Below are positions 35,445 to 48,110 of a DNA stretch of 64,000 bases, piece after piece. Position 1 is the first letter of the stretch. The number at the start of each line of letters is the position of its first letter. This DNA is from Ilex aquifolium (taxonomy: Eukaryota > Streptophyta > Magnoliopsida > Aquifoliales > Aquifoliaceae): contig OX637394.1 in the NCBI GenBank assembly GCA_951799425.1, positions 49,665,142 through 49,729,141 of the forward strand. Reading direction: 5' to 3'. A program made the position numbers and the translations under genes. The notes below the pieces were generated by a model. That model ran no database searches, was not told the origin of the DNA, and saw only the letters and a list, made by a program, of their open reading frames with translations.

Positions 35445-36155
35445 TGATGGGTCCTCGGAAATCAATCTCCCAGGCCCGAATGGATTAGGCTCTTTCTATG
35501 ATTTTATGACATGGGTTTCAGTGAATTTGAAGTTAAGCAGCGGTAAACAAACAAATGTGAGTGGTTCACCCAAACCAAAGGACTTGGGCTACGTCCACTA
35601 TAATGGAGGCTCTTGCTCCTAGGTTGTGTATATTGATTTCAACTGTTTACAAGAGGATTACTGGTTCTGGACCAGCAACTCTGTTCTCCGTTTTTGCTGT
35701 CCTAGGGTTCTTGGCGAAAGAAAAATCGGCTAGAAGACGGGGAAGAAGGTCCAAGAAGTCGATCCCCTTTCCTCCTTTTACTGTTCTATTTATATGGTGT
35801 CTGCCCCTAGGGTTTCGTTGTCCCTGCTCTTCCTTCCCTTGATCTTGTGGGGACCGTTCGTCCTTTCTCTGCGAGCCACTCAGACCGCCGGCGATTCTGT
35901 GCCCACGATCGCCTGGGCTCGTTCGGCACTATCCCTCTGTTTTTGCAGGGAGTAACTCTGAGAAATCAGAGCCGGTTTCCTTTGTCCTTGGAGCACGTGG
36001 CGTAGCAGGCTTTAATTCGGGTCATGGGCTAAGAAACAAAGGGAGGACCGGCTGGGATCACTCCTTTTTGGGCTTCGGAGTTCTCACCCAACATTTTATG
36101 GAGGCTTTTGGGCTTGGTCCTAATGGCAGCCCAGGCCCAAAAGCTGTCCTCATCA
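35445..36155. mobile_element. Solo LTR nested in the MULE-like element
   Basis: The 711-bp block begins TGATGGGTCC and ends GTCCTCATCA, so its ends form the TGATG/CATCA inverted pair of an LTR. A perfect 5-bp duplication, ATATG, flanks it at 35440-35444 and 36156-36160. It is clearly more GC-rich than its surroundings and has a CTATTTATA box near 35790. No internal retroelement sequence or second LTR is adjacent. Confidence 0.88.
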
Positions 36156-36299
36156 ATATGTAATGACTTAAGTCCACTTTTTTTTTTTATCTCAAAAATA
36201 TCCTTCATTGAAAGGAAGTTAAATTAATTTCCTATTTTGGAAATTGTTATCCCTTAATTCAAGGTCAATTAAAATATGCCAATAAAATCTCCATCATAA

Positions 36300-36321
36300 A
36301 TTTAAAATTCAAATTCAAAGA

Positions 36322-36366
<45 letters not shown>

Positions 36367-36491
36367 CAAATTCAAAGCTCTCTCTCTCTCTATATATATA
36401 AAATCTCCATCATAAATTTAAAATTCAAATTCAAAGCTCTCTCTCTCTATATATATATATCAAATTCAAAACTCTCTCTCTCTCCCTCCCC

Positions 36492-36522
<31 letters not shown>

Positions 36523-36530
36523 CACGCTGG
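36300..36530. repeat. Compound (CT)n(TA)n microsatellites with 115-bp duplication
   Basis: Several CT tracts passing directly into TA tracts (about 36324-36365, 36381-36400, 36438-36460, 36473-36520). The segment AAAATCTCCATCATAAATTT and its flank occurs twice, about 115 bp apart. Confidence 0.85.
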
Positions 36531-37349
36531 GTTGTTATGAGATGATGCAAGTATAGTGGTGGCGGTGGTGTGAAGTAAAAATGAGCTATCGAAGTGGAAC
36601 TTGAATGAGTTTTTGTGTGGTGGTGAGCATTGTTGTGGAGGTGATGACAACGTGATGGTTGACGTTGCTCGGGAGGTGACGATGGTATGATGGTGGTAGT
36701 GCTATGGTGAGGAAAGTGGTGTATATATATATATATATATTTATATATCAAATTAATGTTATTATTTTTTTTATTATGTTACTGTTCATGTTACTACTTT
36801 TGTTGAGTATGTTACTGTTCATGTTTCTATTATTTTGAGCATGTTACTGTTTTTATTGAGCATATTACTACTATTATTTTATTAAATATTAATATTCAAT
36901 GTTATTATTTGTTTTATTTTTGAATATTACTATTTTTTGTGTTTGAATGATACTATTTTTTGAGTTTGAATTTGGGATAAATAATTATTGTTAAGTATGT
37001 TACAATTTTTATTGAACATGTTACTGTTGTTATTTTTTACTAAATATTAATATTCAATGTTACTATTTGTTTTGTTTTTGAATATTACTATTTTTTGTGT
37101 TTGAATGGTACTATTTTGTGCGTTTGAATTTGAGAGAAATAATTATTGTTAAGTATGTTACAATTTTTGTTGAACATGTTACTGTTGTTATTTTTTAAAA
37201 ATATGAATATTGAATGTTTCAATTTTTTTTTATAATTAAATGTTACTATTTTTTTGTGTTTAAATATATTATTTTTTGTATCCAAATCATAACTTTTTTT
37301 GTATTTGAATGTTACTATTTTTTATTTTTAATGTTACTATATATATGCA

Positions 37350-37485
37350 CCTAACCTATATATGGATATAGATAGATAAGAGAGAGGCAAAATTTTAATG
37401 TTAGTCAAACTCTTAACCTATATATGGATATAGATAGATATGAGAGAGAAAAGATTTTAATGTTAGTCAAACTCCTAAGATTTAA
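37350..37485. repeat. About 62-bp tandem duplication
   Basis: Two adjacent units contain AACCTATATATGGATATAGA and TTTTAATGTTAGTCAAACTC. A third related unit lies in the 57.8-kb copy of the same element family. Confidence 0.75.
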
Positions 37486-37917
37486 GAGTTTTTAATTTTT
37501 AGTTTTATTTCACTTCTAAAGGGAAGGGATAGTGTGGTAAAATTGACAAAAAATGGACTTCATAACAAATAAGTTTCCTTGACGGACTTAAGTCCAAACA
37601 AGTCCATATAGGAGGACCGGCTTCCAAATTTCCCAAAAAAAAAAAGAAGAAAAGCTCAAAGAAAAAAGTTTAATACGCAGCAAATGGGCCTCATGTTGGC
37701 CTGTTCACACTTGCAGCCCAACAGTTGCCAAACTCAGTTTTAGCGTACCCCAAGCCCACCTCTTTTCTCTCTCTCTCTCTCATCCGTTTTATAAGCCCCA
37801 TCCCCCGCCTCCACCAAAAAAATCTCTCTCCAGGTGTGGATCGCCCTTCGAGAATAATAGGGGCCTCTGATCCCTCTTTCACTCTCATCTAGGGTTTACT
37901 TCTATCTCCATCGGAAA

Positions 37918-40900
37918 ATGATGCAACCAACCGGCGTTGTCCCACCTCCAACGATGCCTATGAATCAACAACATCCACAACAGCAGCAACAACAACATCC
38001 ACAACAGTACCAACAACAACCACATCCACCACAGCAGTGGATGACCACACCACCGCCTCAACAATATTTTCAGCCTCAGCCGCCGTCGATGGGCTGGGCT
38101 CAACAGCCTCCTCAGGCGGCGGCGTCGACACCTCAGCAGATGCAGACGTTGCAAACTCAGCCTCAGCAGTACGCGGCGGCGCCGACTATAACTCCGACTA
38201 GCTCCGATGAGGTTCGTTCTCTCTGGATCGGTGATTTGCAGCCTTGGATGGACGAGAATTATGTTTCCAACTGTTTCTACCAGACTGGAGAGGTAACATA
38301 CCTAGATGTAGACGCGTATGTATAAGCATGTGTTTATATAGATGCATATGTACATATGTACGCAAATATTTGTTTACACGTGTTTTTTTTGTGTGTATGT
38401 ATATCGTGATTCTGTTTCTTTTGTAGTTGTGAGAAGTTTTATTCAGCAATTTTATGCCGTTCTTGTTTGGAAAACTGATTCGGGTTGCTGTAGAAATAAA
38501 GCAATTAGCAGGCATGCGTTTATATAGATTTATATTTATACACAAGTATATGTGAACAGATGTATGCGTTTTTGTCTCTGTGTATGTTGTGATCCTGTTT
38601 CTTTTGTTATTGTTAGTGTTTTATGTGAGTGTTTTATTTAATAATAATATGCAGTTTTGTGTTGTATTTAGCTGATTCTTACGTAGAAACCCTATTACTA
38701 ACCCTGTTTGCCAACTTGTAAATCTTGGGAAAATGAGTTTCAAATCTTGTGATATATGAGGTTTGGGTTTTTGAAAATAAGATGGCTTGTGTTGTAAATA
38801 CTAAATAGTCTTAATATAGATTTAAAGGTAATAAATTACTATACCAATAAAACTACTCAACTGACTTCCCTTGAATTGTTGATATGGAATTGTTTTAATA
38901 ATTTATTTTTGTATATTTTTTTATTGAGGGTATACCCTGCCTCTTTTAAGTAGATGTTGTATTACTTGTTATTCGTATTACTTTTATTTTCTTCCTTTTT
39001 GGCTGTTCTTTTCATTTTGTAGTACTGGTAAATGCTGTTTTTCAGATTCTTTCAGTGAAGGTTATTCGTAACAAGCAGAGTTATGAATCTGAGGGTTACG
39101 GATTCCTTGAGTTCAGGACTCGTGCAGCAGCAGAAACTGTTTTACAGACTTATAATGGCACCCCGATGCCAAATGCTCAACAGAATTTCCGGCTGAACTG
39201 GGCTACTCTTGGTGCTGGGGAGAGACGTGCTGACGACACTGCAGACTATACAGTATTTGTTGGAGATTTGTCTGCTGATGTCACAGATTACGTGCTGCAA
39301 GAAACTTTCAAATCTGTGTACACATCGGTGAAGGGTGCAAAAGTTGTCACAGATAGAAACACTGGACGTTCCAAGGGTTATGGCTTTGTTAGGTTTGGAG
39401 ATGAGGGTGAACAAATGCGCGCTATGACTGAAATGAATGGGGTATACTGTTCAAGTAGGCCCATGCGAATTGGGCCTGCTGCTACCAAGAAACCCGTGGG
39501 GGGACAGCAGCAATATCAGAAAGGTATGCATTGCAGTCACAGGATTCCTTTAAGCCTTAATGGTGCTTTATGAGAAAATATACTGACATATTTTATATAG
39601 TTATTAGTTTTCTTGAGCTTTCTATGTTTTTTCTATGTGTTCTCTCACTATTTTTAAGTTTTCATTGCTTGAAGCAATAGGTTCTTGTTGGTAGTTGGTA
39701 CTCTCTTAGGAATTATTGTTAATAAATTTTTAAGTTTCAGTGCCATTTCAGTTATCCACATGAAGATTCGCGGAATTTACAGAGTCATTTCCTTCCAGTA
39801 CTTACCTTGATAAACTTGGGCACGTTTAATTGTGTTAAAACTTGCAAAAACTTATAAAACTCATCTTGTCTCAAAGCAGGACAAACAGAGAGGCTCTCAT
39901 TATGGGGGCCTGCAACTGATTTCGGCTGAAATGATTCTACTTTAGTCCGTGGCCTCCTTTTAGGTCAGGTATTTTGTTTTTGTCATAAGCTTCCTTACTT
40001 CATTTTCTTGTGGCATTTCTTATGCTACATTCAATTGCTTTCCAGTTCCTTACATTTGAAGTTATCAGTCAATTAAGTTTTTTCCCGAAGTTTACGAATT
40101 CCTTCTCTGTTGCTTTTCGAGTTCATATAAATCCACCAGGACCCTTATTTATCTAATAATGGTTCAGTTCCTTCGCTCTGTATAACTGTTGTTGGGTCAA
40201 GCTAGTCAATTTTTCTGCGTCATATGTGACTGTCTCTCAAATTTCCACTTTACAGCTTTACACAAAATGCTGGTAAATAAATTTAGCGTCAATAGCTTCA
40301 GTTTTGCATATTGCCTTTAGCTTTGTTTACCCCTTTTTAGGACAGCCTGTACGTGTTTTTCAATGACGTCTTGTAAATGTGTTCTTTCGTTTCCGAGTTT
40401 GTTCTTTATAATTGGAAATTACTTTTCCTTTTTACAAGGATGTCTCCATTTGGGAGCAAATGCTTATGGTTGTGATGTTTCTTTTGTAGATTGTTTGGGA
40501 GTTCTCTTTAGAACCTACTTGTCCATGTGTTGGGGCTTGTTTTGTATACATCATGTTAAGTGTTTACATTGGGCACCTTTCTATACTTGTCAAAAAATGG
40601 CTTATGGTTGTGATGTTATGCCTTCCTCACCTCGTCCATGACTTGCAAGTCTTGCATTGTGGAGCAAAAATGTAAATTGGTGCAATTAAGTATTATTCAT
40701 GTTTAAAATATTCTTACTTCTGTTTCATAACTGTTTTGATTTACTTTTTATATATCAATAAGGTGTGCGCAGTAAATGTGCACAAGGTTCAAATGGTCTC
40801 CTTCTATTCAAGTCCATCAACAAGTAAATGTGCATCTCATGTATGTTGTGTTTATTATAAAAAAAACATTAATCGCATATTTTGTAAAGAGTCATGGTTG

Positions 40901-43900
40901 GTTCTAGCCGTGCAAGTACATGAGTTCTTGGAAGAACTTTTGCATCCTTTTTTGTTGGTTCTAATTACTTGCCACTAGTCATGTACATTAGATGCAAATT
41001 TGTTAAAGAGGTTTTTATGGAAGGACTATATTTTGGATTTTTTTTAAATAGGACGAAATTGAGACAAAATAAAGTTTTAAGGGCTTAATTGAAATTAGGT
41101 GCAAAGTTTAGGGACCAAAACGATTTTAACCTTTATGGGTTGCCTAAAATACCCCCACCAACCCAGTCAAGTGAGACACACGTGCATTTTTCTGTTAGGT
41201 TTTTTGAAGAAATTAACAGAAGGGCTGCATTGAAACTTTTAGATAGTTGGAGCTCTTAACTGAGACAAAATAAAAATAAAGGGTTTGATTGAAACTTAGT
41301 GTAAAGTTTAGGGGCCAAATATGATTTTTACCCTAAGCATGTCTTTATGTTGTCAAATTGTATGTACCATTCGATTATCCAACTTCCACTATATCCACAA
41401 TATGAGTTTCATATAGATTTTGCTGGAGTTAGTTTCTCATTCGAAATGCGTCGAAGAAAGTGATGAGCTAAGGTTTGTACTTATGGTGATTCTTATTGTT
41501 CCCATCTAACGACATTCATAGGTAGCATTTAGATCGGTGCTTCATAGGTATCAAACGTGTAGTCGTGTATTACATAAGATGACCTTTAGGCATCTACTTT
41601 TAACTTTTAAAATAACATGGAAAAAAATTAATGAGGGAATTGGTTTGAATGTCCGTTGGCCGAGAATCAATTATTAAACACGTTCGATCTAACCATAAGA
41701 GGAAAAGAACAAAAATGTCAACCGTGGAAGCAAGAATATTTTTTAATAAAAGCATGCTATCTCATGGATAGATACAAGTGCAATGTGCTTATGTTTCTAT
41801 GCCTTTAGGTAGTGTCAAAGTTAGTTTAGTCATGCTGATCAAGAGGAGTAATATATATAGTAAGCAACTTTGTCTCGTTTATTAGTGGAACTGCCTAGGG
41901 CAGTGGTTCATCACCGAACCTCTGTTTCTGAACTTTGTCAGGTAGTCTCAACAACAAACACTTATTGCAAGTTCTGGTAGCCATTAATTTTCTGGGTGTT
42001 GTACGATTGTGGAAATCAAGTAGGCTTGAGCTAGTATTTTCTTATATTCTACTAAGCAAATGCTACGTGGTAGTGTTGTGAAATATTGTTATCTAAAGTT
42101 TTGAAAACCCTGGGGTGTAGCTTCTGTACTGTTTAGAAATAACAGTCCTTTACATTTTTGGAGTGATGGGAGGTTTTTAATATTTGAGGAGCAATGGACA
42201 AGCAATGCCTCACTTAAAAATTTTTCACCTGTTCCCTTTATATTGATTTGAGTGAATTCACTTCGCATTGCAATTGCAGCTTTCATATGATGTTTTACAT
42301 ATTTTTGCTGTGTTCGTATTTTCCCTTTTTTGTACCATGGAAAATTGAAGAACTTTATGTTATTTTAGTTCAGTTGATGATTTGGAACGGTAGGTTGTTG
42401 CTGATGCCTCTACCTTGCTGAACCCGGATCTCACTCTCATATCTTATGTTGGTTATGTGATCAGGCATGTTCTTTGTTGTGCCTGTTAGTGCATAAGAAT
42501 GGGTCGAGCTTCTCAAACTCTTATCATAGGCATCCATTTATGTATCCTGAATAACACCTTTGGCTTATCATTGTTTATCCTACTTTTTTTTCACATTCAT
42601 TTGTCATTTGCAGCTTCCTACCAGAATCCTCAAGGAAATCAGGGCGAGAGTGATCCTAATAATACAACAGTGGGTAGTTTGTCTTGTATGTTGGAACTAT
42701 TTTTGGTCTTCTATATGCCATTTACTCCTTAATTTGCAATTTCAGATATTTGTTGGTGGTTTGGACCCCAATGTTACGGATGACCTTTTGAGGCAAGTAT
42801 TTGGCCAATATGGTGAATTGGTTCACGTGAAAATACCAGTGGGAAAGCGTTGTGGGTTTGTTCAATTTGCTACCAGGTCAGGAAACACAGCTTTCATACG
42901 AGTTGTCGCAAGTTTTTTACTGACTGGACTTTCTTAATCTTCTGTTGCTTGCATATGTTGTGTTGTAGAGCTTGTGCTGAGCAAGCCTTATCAAGCTTGA
43001 ATGGGTCTGTATTAGGTGGACAAAATATCCGACTCTCATGGGGCCGAAGTCCCTCAACCAAACAGGTTTAAATATATCACAATGTATTGTAGTAATTTGT
43101 GCATTAACACGTGTTCTATACTGTATTTTGACTGTTGGATTGGTCTTAGGCTCAACCGGATCAGACTCAGTGGAATGGTGGGTATTATGGATACACACAA
43201 GGGTACGAAGCATATGGATATGCCCCACCTCCCCAAGACCCAAATATGTACTATGGAGGCGGCTATCCTGGATATGGGAATTACCAACAGCCGCAGCAGG
43301 TAAGATAATTTAACAAGCTTGTGCTCCTTCCCAGAGTTCTTGGTTCATGATGACATAACCTGACAAGTTACAAAGGGTGTTTAACAACTAGATGAGTTAC
43401 ATAATACCCTTAGCATACATACTGATTTAATCTAGGGATAGCACATGGATATAATGTTGCTTAGGGATCAGTTAGGATTTTTCTCTTCGGATGTGGATTA
43501 CTCATAGAAGTGATCTACAAGGCATGGATTCTCCTTTTAGGTCAAAGTATCCGTGTCACATACCACACACAGATGATTGAAGTTACAGCCACACACTTGT
43601 CCCATAATATTAAATATTTTGTTATTTCTAATTATGTCTTAGATATGGGCATCCAAAACCAATATACCATTGAAACCTCCGTATGGCTTTGAAGATATGG
43701 GATTGTTTCTCAAGTGTTATTTACAGCCTGATGTCGAACGGACATAAAATGGGCCGATTACACCTTACATCTTGACAACTATTACTTCTAAGCAGACTAG
43801 CTGGTTAAATGTTGTTTCTAGTTTCTTTAATTAATAACATTTACTTTGTGGGTTTACCTAGATGAGACAGTAGATGCTTTTTAAAAGTAAAACATAGTCT

Positions 43901-44472
43901 ATTTGTCTATTTTTATTAAAAAAATTTCTGAAAAATAATATTAATAACTCAAAGGATAATAATAAACCTATTCTTATAAAAAAAAGGATAATAATAAAAG
44001 CACAAAAATATTCTTTGTACCCTGGTCATACCTGTATCCTATTTTTTAGGTTTTAGCTGTATAGCCATGTTAGTGTCGTATCATACTTGTAACCTGTATT
44101 CGTATCTGTCCTTAGTAGGAAGTGATAAAACCTGGCATCAAGAGTTTGCTTGGGTAAATACTGGCTGCATTTTGCAATCTGATTGACGTTAGGTCATGTA
44201 GTTGTGTGGTATTTAGATTTCAAGTATTGTGGAAAGTGGACCTCACTGCAACGTGCAAATCTGAATGACTCTTTTTTTTTTTTGGCTACTGCATTGATTA
44301 TTTTCTTCCTATGTAGTTGGCTTTTAGCCAGTCAGTGTAAATTCAAAGTCAAGCTGTCTCTGACATGTATTTCAGGGATCACTCAATAGTGTCTCCTCAT
44401 TACATTTCTAGGAGATACAACTGTTGGTATCCTGCTTTCGTAATATTTCTCTTGGTGCAGCAGCCAGCTTAG
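37918..44472 (+). CDS. RBP45: RBP45-type RNA-binding protein (three RRMs)
   Basis: Seven exons: 37918-38292, 39046-39523, 42614-42669, 42746-42876, 42969-43065, 43150-43299 and 44461-44472. They join into 432 aa. The N-terminus (residues 1-95) is Gln/Pro-rich. Three RRMs follow: LWIGDL with GYGFLEF, VFVGDL with GYGFVRF, and IFVGGL with RCGFVQF as RNP2/RNP1 pairs. The tail is Gly/Tyr/Gln-rich (GGYYGYTQGYEAYGY). RBP45/RBP47 proteins bind U-rich and poly(A) RNA and, like UBP1 and TIA-1, go to nuclei and stress granules. The last coding exon is only 12 nt (QPA-stop), a prediction that rests on the CAG acceptor at 44460. Intron 2 is over 3 kb and holds a direct repeat but no gene; intron 6 is 1.16 kb. 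Confidence 0.93.
41060..41333. repeat. Direct repeat pair within RBP45 intron 2
   Basis: Two diverged copies of about 73 bp (41060-41132 and 41261-41333) share TGAGACAAAATAAA, TTGATTGAAA-like and TTTAGGG(A/G)CCAAA blocks. No flanking duplication was recognised; it may be an old transposon remnant. Confidence 0.6.
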
Positions 44473-45157
44473 ACAAAAAAGTTTCTATTTTTGTTTCCTC
44501 TGTATGTTTCCAATTCATATACTTCTCTGCTGTAGTATATTGCTCATAGTATCTTTGTGTTTGCAGTGATCTGTTGTTGTCTGGGAAGCATGAGGGCTGT
44601 TGTGAGTTTCACTCGCTTCCAGTCGATGTCTCCAGTTCTTGGATGTAGTATAATCTTGTGCGGTTGTGGATTTGGTACACTAAGTAATCTGTTTGTGGTC
44701 TATATGATGTTGTTCTTTTCTTTGCTTTGCTATGGTGGAATTCCTCGAGTTTGTCTGAGGCGATGCTGAGGATATTGAAGTACTTTTCCATTTAAATTAT
44801 GATGTGTTATTTAAATCGTGGATTCTGAATTGCTATGGTTTAATTTTGATGCCTGTATTTCACAGTTTTCTCATTATTCTTCTTTCGTGTGGCTCTCCCA
44901 TTATTGACATTCAGCCTGCCTGCTTTTGAAAATGTTGTGTCTTAATTTTTGTGCTGTGCTGTGCCAGTTCGAAGAATTTTTTATTCTTGGGTTGGGTGCT
45001 GTGGGCTGACATTTCTCATTTTCAAGTTTGGCTGATTTCAGTATTCGTGAATTCCAATTGCATAACTTTCACTAGTTTCAATTCTTAGCTTGAATTCCAA
45101 CTTTACTTGGGGGTTATAAAACTCGGATTAAAATTCAGGTTGAATCCTATTCAATAG
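44473..45157 (+). other. RBP45 3' UTR and spacer
   Basis: The first 450 bp or so is probably the 3' UTR of RBP45. Reading frames here (44557-44769) are not conserved-looking. An AT-rich spacer follows. Confidence 0.4.
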
Positions 45158-45295
45158 GGGAAATATTATGTAACCTAAATTTGTATTCCAAATGAAGGGA
45201 GATCAGTGGGTCTTATTAACTTTTTTAAATGGGACTCGTTGATTCAATAGTTCCTCTTCATTTGGAATGTAAATTTGGGTTACATAGTATTGTTG
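45158..45295. mobile_element. MULE-type MITE (copy 1)
   Basis: The 138-bp element has imperfect inverted ends of about 38 bp (ATTATGTAACCTAAATTTG at left; the complement of the right end reads ACTATGTAACCCAAATTTA). A perfect 9-bp duplication ATTCAATAG flanks it (45149-45157, 45296-45304), as expected for Mutator-like insertion. Confidence 0.85.
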
Positions 45296-45383
45296 ATTCA
45301 ATAGATTGTGGTGAACTCAGATGGATCTCAACTTGGAGATGATAACATGAAGATTGCTCGAGTATAATTAGGTCAATGGATTG

Positions 45384-45508
45384 AATTTTGGCTGATTTGA
45401 ATTTGAATTTGATTTTAAAGGTTCAATTGGAATTAGATATGATAATTTTGGCTGATTTGAATTTGAATTTGATTTTAAAGGTTCAATTGGAATTAGATAT
45501 GATAATTT
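45384..45508. repeat. 60-bp perfect tandem duplication
   Basis: Two identical copies of a 60-bp unit that begins AATTTTGGCTGATTTGAATT, plus a few bases of a third. Complete identity suggests a recent event (or an assembly artefact). Confidence 0.95.
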
Positions 45509-46752
45509 GATGGATTTTATTTTTGTGGTTAATATTTGAATCTATTAACAATTTCAAATTTTGATTCAATAATTTAATTCAATCAGAATAACTTAATTAA
45601 CTAAAATTTAATAATTATACATAAATTTCAACTATATTTTTTTAAATAATTATTTAATTATTTAAATATTTATTTATAATAATAAAACAAAGATTCTTGC
45701 TTGAGCTGTTTCAACTGTTCACTTAAAAAAAACATAATAATGATTTAGATTAGTTAGATCTGATAGTTTATATTATGATTTAATATTTTAATTTTTAACG
45801 ATAATAACTCAATTAAATTTTAATTTTTTAACCATAATAACTCATTTAAATTTAATTTTTTTTATCTTGTTAACTACAATCATTTAAATTTTACTTTTAA
45901 CCCGAATAACTCAACACATACATAAAAAAAAAAAACGTTTTTTGCACGGGACATACTATTATATAAATATATAAATAATTCGGATCAAATTAGATATAAG
46001 TATATTAAAATCTAAATTCATGAAATATAAGATATCATATTCGGATTGTTAATAAAAAATATTAATTTATATCCGACTAATCAAATTTAGATTTGAATCA
46101 AAATTCGATCCATTGACATGCCTCAAAATAACCCCACCACTACCCCATGGCATGCTGAATACCCACGCTGGGTCCTGGGGGTAATATATCTAACAGAACC
46201 AACCTAGTTGTAATGTGAACCTCTTCTGTGACTAGGAAGGTTGGCAGCGTAAGCGGCAAGCCTGAGGCGGCGATGTTTCCCCATGTCACCTGGTGGTATA
46301 AACAGATCATCCTTGTATTCGATCCAACCACTGCAAACGAATGACCCAAGCGTATGTCCACCACTGCGCCAGAAATATGCTCAGGCAATAAGCAGAATGC
46401 ATCTGGAACTCTCAAAACACAAACATGTAACTATGACCAAAAAGCTAAGCGCCAGATGACTCTTTGGCAAGGAGATATAAAGACCACATTTGATAAGTAC
46501 TTAATCTGAAACTTGGAAAACCAAATGTCAGAAAAATTTACAGCAACACTAGTTGTTGTAGGACTTCTTGTTAAACAGACCAATGATCTCCCTTTTCGTC
46601 CCCAAATCTTCAAAGGTGTCAGAATCCCACAAGAAAGCTCGCTCGCACAGCTCGGGAAGTAGGAAAGACACTACAGGGATGCTATACATACCCAAAACAA
46701 GGGGATCACTGATAGGATAACATTACTGTGACGTGTTTCTTCGTCTCCAAGA
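45509..46752. other. AT-rich spacer and 3' region of the AT-hook gene
   Basis: 45510-46100 is very AT-rich, with tandem TAATAACTCAATTAAATTT-like segments. From 46100 to 46750 the composition is closer to transcribed sequence and is probably the 3' UTR of the minus-strand AT-hook gene. Frames at 46140-46613 have no recognised domain. Confidence 0.4.
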
Positions 46753-48055
46753 TCAGCTTCTGGGCTCTCCAGTTTCTGGGGCCAAATGTTCAAACTGACG
46801 GATCTGGTTCTCCGTCATATTTTCCTGCAAGGCCTTCACATAGAGTTCAATTTCAGTTTGTGTAGCTGGAAAATATAGGTGCAATATTACATAATAATGG
46901 TTGTTATTTTGGGTTTGAGTTTCATTTTACCAGCAAAAGCTCAGTCATTCTGCCAGTTCTTCTATTCTCCAAAGGTCTGGAAACAGATGCAGACTGATTA
47001 TGATCAGAGTATACAGCTTGCAGGGGCCCGATTGAGAGAGGCTCATTCATGTCGCCAATCTCTTGGCCTGGGCCAGCACGAACATCTTCTCCTGATGATT
47101 TACAAGCCAACTTACTGTCTTCGACATGTGTTTCTGATGACTGTGAAACCACCTTATAAACTTCACCTGGCTTAAGCATGTCAGCTGATTTCAATGAACT
47201 GGCTGCTTCTCCTTGTGGGAGCTCTGATGTGCCTTGCTTAAAGGAACCATTCTCATTTTGCATGCTTTCTGGTGTCACTTGGTGGCTCGTTTGAGGTTTT
47301 GAGGGCAGCTCTTCAATTGTGACTGCCAGCACCTGGTTTTTGGGTATTGATGCATTAGGGGGTAGAACAGCTAAGGGTGCAACTGTCTGCACATGTTTGT
47401 CTCTTAAAGCTGCCATATGTGCAGCCTGGGATGCATCCTGAGGAACTTGGTTGGCAGGCGGTAACCCATTTGAACGATTGATTGGTTGGAGTACAACTGG
47501 AACTACGGTACCTCTTGCACCCACTGGAGGGACAGAGGAGGCTGCCGCTGGAGACACATTTTTGCCTTTTGAGACCACCAGATTAGCTGTTAGAGGTGCA
47601 AGTCTATGCAACTGATTTGCAGGTGGTGAGCCATTCTGTTCAGCCCTCTCTCTAGATCGCTTGTTATAGCCACGCACCTGTGTGTGATTTCTCCCGATCA
47701 TCTGAACATGCGGGGCCACATCATTTTCTTCTGTGACAGGAACATAATGTCCTGGCTTGAAAACAACACCCCTCAGACTGGTATTGGAGTTGCCAACCCT
47801 AACAGTGAGGAAATAACCTGCATCAAATGCTGCCTCAACAACACCTGTAACCGCCTGGCCCACCAAGCCGCCTTTTGTCTCATCAACTCGATCTACTTGA
47901 CTGGGTTGATTTACATTCACCCCTCCAAATCCAGGTGTCACAGGGGCAGTTTTGATTTGTTTTAGACTCGGATCCTTCCTCGGGCGACCCCGTTTTCGCT
48001 TCACAGGTACAGCTGGTGGGGTATCAAGGTTGTCCCCCTGGTTTGTTTGATTCAT
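46753..48055 (-). CDS. AT-hook motif protein
   Basis: Two coding exons, 48055-46931 and 46833-46753, give 401 aa. The N-terminal part has one clear AT-hook (KRKRGRPRKDP, residues 19-29), which binds the minor groove of AT-rich DNA. A conserved-looking block follows (GGLVGQAVTGVVEAAFDAGY, then LRGVVFKPGHYVPVT). The rest is Pro/Ala/Gln-rich and probably disordered, ending GRMTELLL before the last intron. No PPC/DUF296 domain is present, so it is not a typical AHL protein. It resembles the plant AT-hook proteins of the At5g52890 type, function unknown, likely nuclear. The acceptor of the last exon is uncertain: AAG at 46834 keeps ALQENMTENQ; a CAG at 46825 would drop three residues. Confidence 0.8.
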
Positions 48056-48110
48056 CTTCAGAAACTGTTGCAAAATCTTCTGCCCTCACAGCAAAATTTT
48101 TATGGTTCAT
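48024..48110 (-). promoter_or_regulatory. Upstream ORF overlapping the AT-hook start
   Basis: In the predicted leader an ATG at 48110-48108 opens a 28-codon frame that ends at 48024, 29 bp past the main ATG and in another frame. A leader from the 48115 acceptor would contain it, so ribosomes would need leaky scanning to reach the main start. Confidence 0.55.

Larger units (their letters stand above)
35348..37634. mobile_element. MULE-like inverted-repeat element
   Basis: About 85 bp at the left end (35348-35432) matches the reverse complement of the right end (37550-37634) at roughly 70-75% by eye; shared blocks include TACTTGTTTG, GAAACTTAT and AAGTCCAT. Both ends adjoin A-runs of 8 or more, compatible with but not proving a target-site duplication. 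The long terminal repeats suggest a Mutator-like element. No transposase is seen. The interior includes a nested solo LTR, (CT)n(TA)n tracts and short AT-rich repeats such as ATGTTACTGTT. A second copy of the right half lies at 57.5-58.06 kb. Confidence 0.65.

Noticed and set aside
36431..36751. Tyr/Ile/His-rich minus-strand frame
   Set aside because: Translation of (CT)n(TA)n microsatellites; not a gene.
37885..38154. Leu/Arg-rich minus-strand frame
   Set aside because: Antisense of the Gln/Pro-rich RBP45 first exon.
46140..46415. 91-codon minus-strand frame after the AT-hook gene
   Set aside because: Most likely 3' UTR; no domain and no acceptor linking it to the coding exons.
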